10,361 bases of DNA from Caldifarciminota bacterium (lineage in GTDB: Bacteria; Hydrothermota; Tepidihabitantia; B3-TA06). Made by a program: the position numbers and the translations under genes. Shown one piece after another: positions 6,872-10,361 of the stretch. Below the pieces are notes generated by a model, which was not told where the DNA came from, ran no database searches, and saw nothing but the letters and a program-made list of their open reading frames with translations. Numbering within the stretch: the first letter of the stretch is position 1; the number at the start of each line of letters is the position of its first letter. Location of the stretch: assembly GCA_014729665.1 (NCBI GenBank), contig WJJO01000196.1:1-10361 (forward strand), read 5' to 3'.

Positions 6872-6892
6872 TTCTTCAGTCTGCCTGAAGGA
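6872..6892 (+). promoter_or_regulatory. Hairpin enclosing the Shine-Dalgarno of the diguanylate cyclase
   Basis: Bases 6872-6879 (TTCTTCAG) can pair with 6885-6892 (CTGAAGGA) around a 5-nt loop, giving 8 bp including one G-U pair. The right arm contains the whole GAAGGA ribosome binding site of the gene starting at 6902. In RNA this would hide the site and could lower or regulate translation. The stem is short, so stability is uncertain. No promoter with a good -35 box is visible in 6801-6901, so readthrough from purH is plausible. Confidence 0.4.
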
Positions 6893-6901
6893 TAAAGCCT
6901 G

Positions 6902-8875
6902 ATGCGCGGACGCAGCATCCTCAGACTCCTCTTCTATCTGCCCTTCCTGGCCTACGCCTTCTTTTCCTTCACCGGGAGACTGTATCTAACACTAAATCCC
7001 CTTTATCTCATCGCCGCCCCTGTCGTAGCCGCTCTTATACTGATAATATCCCGCAACCTGTGGCTTTACGTATTCGCCATAGCCTTAACCAATACCGCGG
7101 TTCAGTTAACAGGCGGGGCATCGTCACAACTATTCTTCTTCTACTTCTTCATCCTCTTCGTCGAAGGACTCAGAACGAGCACGCTCCGTTACTTTTCGGC
7201 CGCGGGTGCGATACTTATCCTGGAGGCAGGTTCGGCCTTTTTTCATCTTTCCGATGCTTCATTCCCCTACGGAAGCCTTGCGGCATTTTCCGCATTTACC
7301 GTCATCTGTTATCTGTTCCTGCGCAGGGAGAAAAAACGAAGCAAGTCCCTTACAGACGATCTCGAACGTGAAAGGGCAAAGTACTTCTGGCTTGACCCCT
7401 TGAACTCATCACGCTCCGAAAGGCTTAAGGCGTTAAAGGAGGAACGTTACTCGATAGATGCAGAGACCCTTTACCGCAGATTCGTTGAGTTCACATTTGC
7501 AACCCTTGAGGTCAACACCGTAGTGCTTTTTTTAGCATCGGGCAAAAAAATCCTTCAGCAGGTGGCAATATGTTCGAAAGAAGAAAAGGTAAATAAATAC
7601 ACCGCCCTTACATTGGGAGAAGGCCTGGTCGGCTACCTGGCAAGAGAAAAAAAACCGGCTCTTCTTACAGACCTCGGAAAGGATGCCGACAGGTTAGGTT
7701 ATTACCAGGCTCCGGTTGACGTAACCTCCCTTGCATCAGCACCCGTTGAGAGTACGGGCACCAGCTACGGAATACTCGTTGCCGACGCTAAAAGGCGTCT
7801 CACCGAGTTTGAGCAGGGATTCTTAATACAGGTCTCTGCTTTGATAGCGGCAGATATCGAGCTTGCCGCCGCATACGAAGAACGTCACCGGGAAGCAATG
7901 AGGTTTTCAGGTCTTTACGAACTGGCCGAAAATCTGTTGACCGGGATATCGCGTGAGGAATTGATATCAAGAAGTTTCGAACTTGTTCGTGAACTGTTTG
8001 CTCCCGACGCAATAGGCTTTGCACGTATCCCGGATGAGGGTAAGCCCGAGGTTCTCCGATACGAGGGTGGAGAAGACTTCAATAAAGGTTTCAGATTCGA
8101 GCGTGACAGAAGTTTGGTTGCAATGACAACCAAACACTCAGGTTTCCTGAAACAGCGAGACATGACGAAGCCGGGACTTTACCGCATGGGCCCCGGAGAA
8201 AAATCCCCAGGCAACTGCACGTTCTTCGGGATAGGCTTTGCAGAAGATGATAAAACCCACGGTGTACTCTGGCTGGAAAAGGAACAGGTAGACGCCTACA
8301 GTGAACGCGAGGGAAAAATCCTGGGCTTTGCCGCAACCCTTCTTTCGGCCGCGTTCCTGAGGGTTCGCTATCAGGAGGAACTCTCCCGGCTCGCAAGGCT
8401 GGATGGATTAACAGGATTGCTCAACCACCGCTCCTTCCAGGAGGAATTGGAAAGGCATCTTGCCGAATCTGCAACACTTGCACTCTTCATCGTGGATATC
8501 GACCATTTCAAGAAGGTCAACGATACCTACGGACATCCCGTAGGCGACATGGTCCTGGCTAAGATAGGCGAGGTGATAAAGGACAAGGGGATTGCCGCCC
8601 GCTACGGCGGCGAGGAGTTTGCATTAATCGTGCCGGATATAATGAGTCAGCAGATGCTCGGCAGGGGCGAAGAGATACTCGCAGGCATCCGGCGTGCAGA
8701 GGTTCACATTAAAGAAGGTACCATAAAGGTTACTGCATCGGTCGGAGGCGCATTCTATCCCTCAGACTTCAAGACACGCGAGGAGTTGATAAGGGCCGCT
8801 GACGCAGCTCTTTACAGGGCTAAGGATAGCGGAAGGGACAGGCTAGTTCTTGCAAAGAAGGAAGACTGGGAATAA
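6902..8875 (+). CDS. Membrane-anchored double-GAF diguanylate cyclase (GGDEF domain)
   Basis: This 657-residue protein would make cyclic di-GMP from two GTP. The N-terminus has five to six hydrophobic segments (about 8-24, 33-50, 52-70, 76-90, 97-115, 124-141), then a basic charged linker (RREKKRSK). A GAF-like domain spans about 185-325 (LTLGEGLVGYLA at 237-248) and a second, more diverged one about 335-485. A short helix (488-500) leads into the GGDEF domain: RLDGLTGLLNHR (499-510), metal residues in VDIDHFKKVNDTYGH (531-545), the signature GGEEF (569-573), and the end motif ADAALYRAKDSGRDR. The catalytic residues look intact, so activity is expected. The inhibitory I-site RxxD before the signature is replaced by KDKG (559-562 region), so product feedback may be absent. 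Start ATG 6902 follows GAAGGA by nine bases. The sensed ligand is unknown. Confidence 0.93.
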   Translation: MRGRSILRLLFYLPFLAYAFFSFTGRLYLTLNPLYLIAAPVVAALILIISRNLWLYVFAIALTNTAVQLTGGASSQLFFFYFFILFVEGLRTSTLRYFSAAGAILILEAGSAFFHLSDASFPYGSLAAFSAFTVICYLFLRREKKRSKSLTDDLERERAKYFWLDPLNSSRSERLKALKEERYSIDAETLYRRFVEFTFATLEVNTVVLFLASGKKILQQVAICSKEEKVNKYTALTLGEGLVGYLAREKKPALLTDLGKDADRLGYYQAPVDVTSLASAPVESTGTSYGILVADAKRRLTEFEQGFLIQVSALIAADIELAAAYEERHREAMRFSGLYELAENLLTGISREELISRSFELVRELFAPDAIGFARIPDEGKPEVLRYEGGEDFNKGFRFERDRSLVAMTTKHSGFLKQRDMTKPGLYRMGPGEKSPGNCTFFGIGFAEDDKTHGVLWLEKEQVDAYSEREGKILGFAATLLSAAFLRVRYQEELSRLARLDGLTGLLNHRSFQEELERHLAESATLALFIVDIDHFKKVNDTYGHPVGDMVLAKIGEVIKDKGIAARYGGEEFALIVPDIMSQQMLGRGEEILAGIRRAEVHIKEGTIKVTASVGGAFYPSDFKTREELIRAADAALYRAKDSGRDRLVLAKKEDWE

Positions 8876-8901
8876 CCTTTAATCTCAAAATAACCGAAAG
8901 T

Positions 8902-8921
8902 CACCACAAAGGACACAAAGA
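8902..8921. repeat. Short 9-nt-period direct repeat (CACAAAG twice)
   Basis: CACAAAG occurs at 8905-8911 and 8914-8920 within CACCACAAAGGACACAAAG. I recall similar intergenic tracts of the CACCACGAAGGACACGAAG kind being dispersed in many environmental bacterial genomes. Two units are too few to prove a repeat family. It lies just after the diguanylate cyclase stop and no gene overlaps it. Confidence 0.35.
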
Positions 8922-8931
8922 AATCCGAAAG

Positions 8932-8959
8932 TTGATTTTTACTAATATTCGAGTAGCAT
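8932..8959 (+). promoter_or_regulatory. Possible weak promoter upstream of the small ORF and the UspA gene
   Basis: TTGATT (8932-8937), a 16-bp spacer and TAGCAT (8954-8959) each match consensus at four of six bases. Initiation would fall near 8966, next to an ATG at 8967. The case rests mainly on the 16-bp spacing it shares with the stronger promoters in this window. It could supply the long leader of the stress-protein gene at 9138. Confidence 0.3.
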
Positions 8960-9071
8960 GAGGAAGATGAAGGTTGCAAGAATAATTACCGGAGCGTTAA
9001 TACTCCTGTCCCTGCTGCAATTAAATAGTGCTCCTTTTTGCCGCGGTTCCCGCGCCAAAAAGATCGCATGA
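8958..9071 (+). CDS. Possible 37-aa signal-peptide-like small protein or gene remnant
   Basis: The frame from ATG 8958 (or ATG 8967, giving 34 residues) to TGA 9069-9071 encodes a basic start (MRKMKVAR), a hydrophobic core (IITGALILLSLLQL) and a plausible signal-peptidase site (NSA before P). This is a typical Sec signal peptide. The remaining residues are few and basic (CRGSRAKK) and are encoded inside a strong inverted repeat. It may be a small membrane or secreted peptide, or the remains of a secreted-protein gene after deletion. Nothing in the next bases clearly continues the protein. There is no good Shine-Dalgarno for ATG 8958. A leaderless start at 8967 is conceivable given the weak promoter. 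Confidence 0.35.
   Translation: MRKMKVARIITGALILLSLLQLNSAPFCRGSRAKKIA
9034..9062. repeat. Strong 13-bp inverted repeat upstream of the UspA gene
   Basis: The arms CTTTTTGCCGCGG (9034-9046) and CCGCGCCAAAAAG (9050-9062) pair at 12 of 13 positions around a TTC loop. The GC core is flanked by T's on the left and A's on the right on both strands, so no T-run extends beyond the stem as a terminator needs. It could fold in the mRNA leader of the stress-protein gene, act as a protein-binding site, or be the relic of a short mobile repeat. The remaining part of the 8876-9137 gap shows only a TATATAA tract (9084-9090) and the Shine-Dalgarno of the next gene. Confidence 0.6.
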
Positions 9072-9137
9072 ATCGAATTGCAATATATAAACGGTGGAAA
9101 CCTAAGGCTCTTTGGTTGGTAGATAAGGAGGATTGAG

Positions 9138-9554
9138 ATGTTTAAGAAAATATTAGTAGCGACGGACGGCTCCGAAAATGCGATGAGGGCTGTAAAGGCG
9201 GGTAAAGAGATTGCAGTCCGTTTCGAGGCGGAAATTACGCTAATCTACGCCGCATACGTGCCTTCGATGTACGACGACGACCTCAGGCCCGAGATAAGGG
9301 ATGCACTGCGTGAAGACGGTCGAAGAATCCTGAATACCGCTTCTCATTTATTTACCGGTTCCGGCATCGAACCGCAGACCAGGCTTCTGTTCGACGAAAA
9401 GGCCGAAGAGGGTATCCTCAGGACTGCAGAAGAAGGATTTGATCTCATAATCGTCGGTTCACGCGGTCTTGACGTTACCGAACGCAAGGCACTCGGCTCG
9501 ACCTCGATGAGGGTACTTGAGAAATCTAACTGTCCGGTACTTATTGTCCATTAA
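9138..9554 (+). CDS. Universal stress protein (UspA family, ATP-binding type)
   Basis: This 138-residue single-domain Usp protein is probably a cytosolic dimer that binds ATP and helps survival under stress. It opens with the family start KKILVATDGSENA (3-15), whose aspartate contacts adenine or ribose. The ATP-binding signature G-x2-G-x9-G-S/T is complete: G107-S-R-G110, nine residues, then G120-S121-T-S. The C-terminal strand CPVLIVH is typical. Length is normal. Start choice is firm: AAGGAGG (9125-9131) lies six bases before ATG 9138, the strongest Shine-Dalgarno in the window. The lipoprotein gene follows after 22 bases and is probably cotranscribed. No clear promoter lies immediately upstream, so transcription may begin at the weak site near 8932 or upstream of the diguanylate cyclase. 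Confidence 0.95.
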   Translation: MFKKILVATDGSENAMRAVKAGKEIAVRFEAEITLIYAAYVPSMYDDDLRPEIRDALREDGRRILNTASHLFTGSGIEPQTRLLFDEKAEEGILRTAEEGFDLIIVGSRGLDVTERKALGSTSMRVLEKSNCPVLIVH

Positions 9555-9576
9555 ATCGATTTGATGGAAGCTTAAC

Positions 9577-10361
9577 ATGACTTGCCGTAACACACAATTT
9601 TACAGATTGTATCTGATGCTTCCCCTTATCTTCATTGCATCGACCGGTTGCAGTAACGATCTTCTCGACCTCGACTTCCGCCAGGAGATGGTCAACTTCG
9701 TATCTGAGATATCGGACTATGCAAAGGCAGTTGATTCGACTTTTTTAGTATTCCCCCAGAACGCCTCCGAGCTCTCGAGTATATCAGGCTATCTGGATGC
9801 GGTTGACGGTATAGGTCAAGAGGATATCTACTACGGATATGACGGGGACGGTCAAAAAACGCCTGCCGATGTTACTGCGGAACTGGAGGATAACCTGAAA
9901 AGTTTTACAGACGCAGGCAAGCTGGTTCTCACGGTCGACTATCCTTTCAACGATCCGGAAATTCCGGCTTTTACCTCTGAGATAATCCCCAGGATTAACG
10001 ATACGTACGCCAGATCATCGGAAAACGGGTTCGTCCCCTACTGCGCGGTTCGGGAGCTTTCACACATGACCGTAAACCCGGGATACGAACCTGAGGTAAA
10101 CAACTATCCTTTAGCCCTTGACAGTGTTACCGATTTTATCTACATCCTCCAGCACCAGGAATCGATAACAAGGTCGCAGTTCCTGGACTCCTTGTCGCGT
10201 CTCGGATTCGATCTTATCGTGATGGATTACGAGGATGAGGGTGGTCCATACACGCCGGAAGAAATTGCAGAACTTAAGCAGGAATCCAAAGCAATACTGC
10301 TTGCCTACATGTCCATAGGTGAGGCTGAAAACTATCGTTTCTATTGGGAGGAAGACTGGGG
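9577..10361 (+). CDS. Lipoprotein of the TM1410/GH114-like family with domain halves in reversed order (3' partial)
   Basis: The frame runs from ATG 9577 (GGAAG at 9566-9570, six bases upstream) off the window edge, giving 261 residues. An N-terminal hydrophobic stretch (LYLMLPLIFIA, 11-21) ends at STGC with C25 as the likely lipidated cysteine. The -3 residue is Ser rather than Leu, so the lipobox is imperfect. The family (COG2342; proposed extracellular alpha-1,4-polygalactosaminidases) is a TIM barrel. Residues 35-170 resemble its C-terminal half: MVNFVSEISDYAK, FPQNASEL (59-66), DGIGQEDIYY (77-86), VLTVDY (117-122), GFVPYCAVREL. Residues 186-261 resemble its N-terminal half: DFIYILQ, GFDLIVMDY (210-218), YTPEEIAELK, AYMSIGEAENYRFYWEEDW (243-261). 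So the gene begins with a truncated or circularly permuted copy. It probably acts on polysaccharide at the cell envelope, which is inference. Confidence 0.85.
   Translation, partial: MTCRNTQFYRLYLMLPLIFIASTGCSNDLLDLDFRQEMVNFVSEISDYAKAVDSTFLVFPQNASELSSISGYLDAVDGIGQEDIYYGYDGDGQKTPADVTAELEDNLKSFTDAGKLVLTVDYPFNDPEIPAFTSEIIPRINDTYARSSENGFVPYCAVRELSHMTVNPGYEPEVNNYPLALDSVTDFIYILQHQESITRSQFLDSLSRLGFDLIVMDYEDEGGPYTPEEIAELKQESKAILLAYMSIGEAENYRFYWEEDW

Noticed and set aside
6871..6890. Hairpin followed by T's when read on the minus strand, considered as a terminator
   Set aside because: No minus-strand gene exists nearby, the stem is only about six GC/AT pairs, and a gap separates it from the T-run.
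6845..6895. 16-codon ORF (MKRIGRKKSFFSLPEG) before the diguanylate cyclase, considered as a leader peptide
   Set aside because: It is too short to judge, shows no run of regulatory codons, and its end is better explained by the hairpin over the ribosome binding site.
9062..9091. TATATA/TATAAA tract as a -10 box for the UspA gene
   Set aside because: No acceptable -35 box lies 16-18 bp upstream, so it is not listed as a promoter.

Overview
The window reads as a stretch of bacterial chromosome in which every supported gene lies on the + strand. The layout is compact, with short intergenic gaps and several stop/start junctions of one or two bases. The organism cannot be named from sequence alone. 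Three traits point to a poorly cultivated, possibly anaerobic or thermophile-related lineage, perhaps an FCB-type candidate phylum such as WOR-3/TA06: a secreted FG-GAP/VCBS protein with a type IX (Por) secretion-like C-terminal tail, an archaeal-type phosphoglycerate mutase (ApgM), and a TM1410/GH114-like lipoprotein. That placement is inference and of low confidence. Promoters are sigma70-like, and the clearest ones share a 16-bp spacer.

Layout. 1-1163: 3' end of a large secreted surface protein, closed by a textbook terminator (1180-1210). 1258-2253: a zinc alcohol dehydrogenase with its own promoter. 2464-4022: peptide deformylase (def), malonyl-CoA:ACP transacylase (fabD) and a previously hidden 51-aa zinc-ribbon gene, expressed from a near-perfect promoter that seems to start transcription at the def start codon (leaderless). 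4112-6800: apgM and purH, one base apart, behind another strong promoter. 6902-8875: a membrane-anchored double-GAF diguanylate cyclase whose Shine-Dalgarno lies in a predicted hairpin. 8876-9137: a gap with a short direct repeat, a possible 34/37-aa signal-peptide-like ORF and a strong inverted repeat. 9138-9554: a UspA-type stress protein. 9577-end: the 5' part of a lipoprotein in which the two halves of a TM1410/GH114 domain appear in reversed order.

Functionally, the middle of the window is core housekeeping (N-terminal protein processing, fatty acid initiation, lower glycolysis, last steps of IMP synthesis). The flanks are envelope and signalling genes (surface protein, c-di-GMP synthesis, universal stress protein, lipoprotein). 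No mobile element, CRISPR array, rRNA or tRNA was seen. The observations most worth following are the reversed-order GH114 lipoprotein, the zinc-ribbon gene coupled to fabD, the leaderless def promoter, and the His-to-Glu change at a predicted metal ligand of ApgM.
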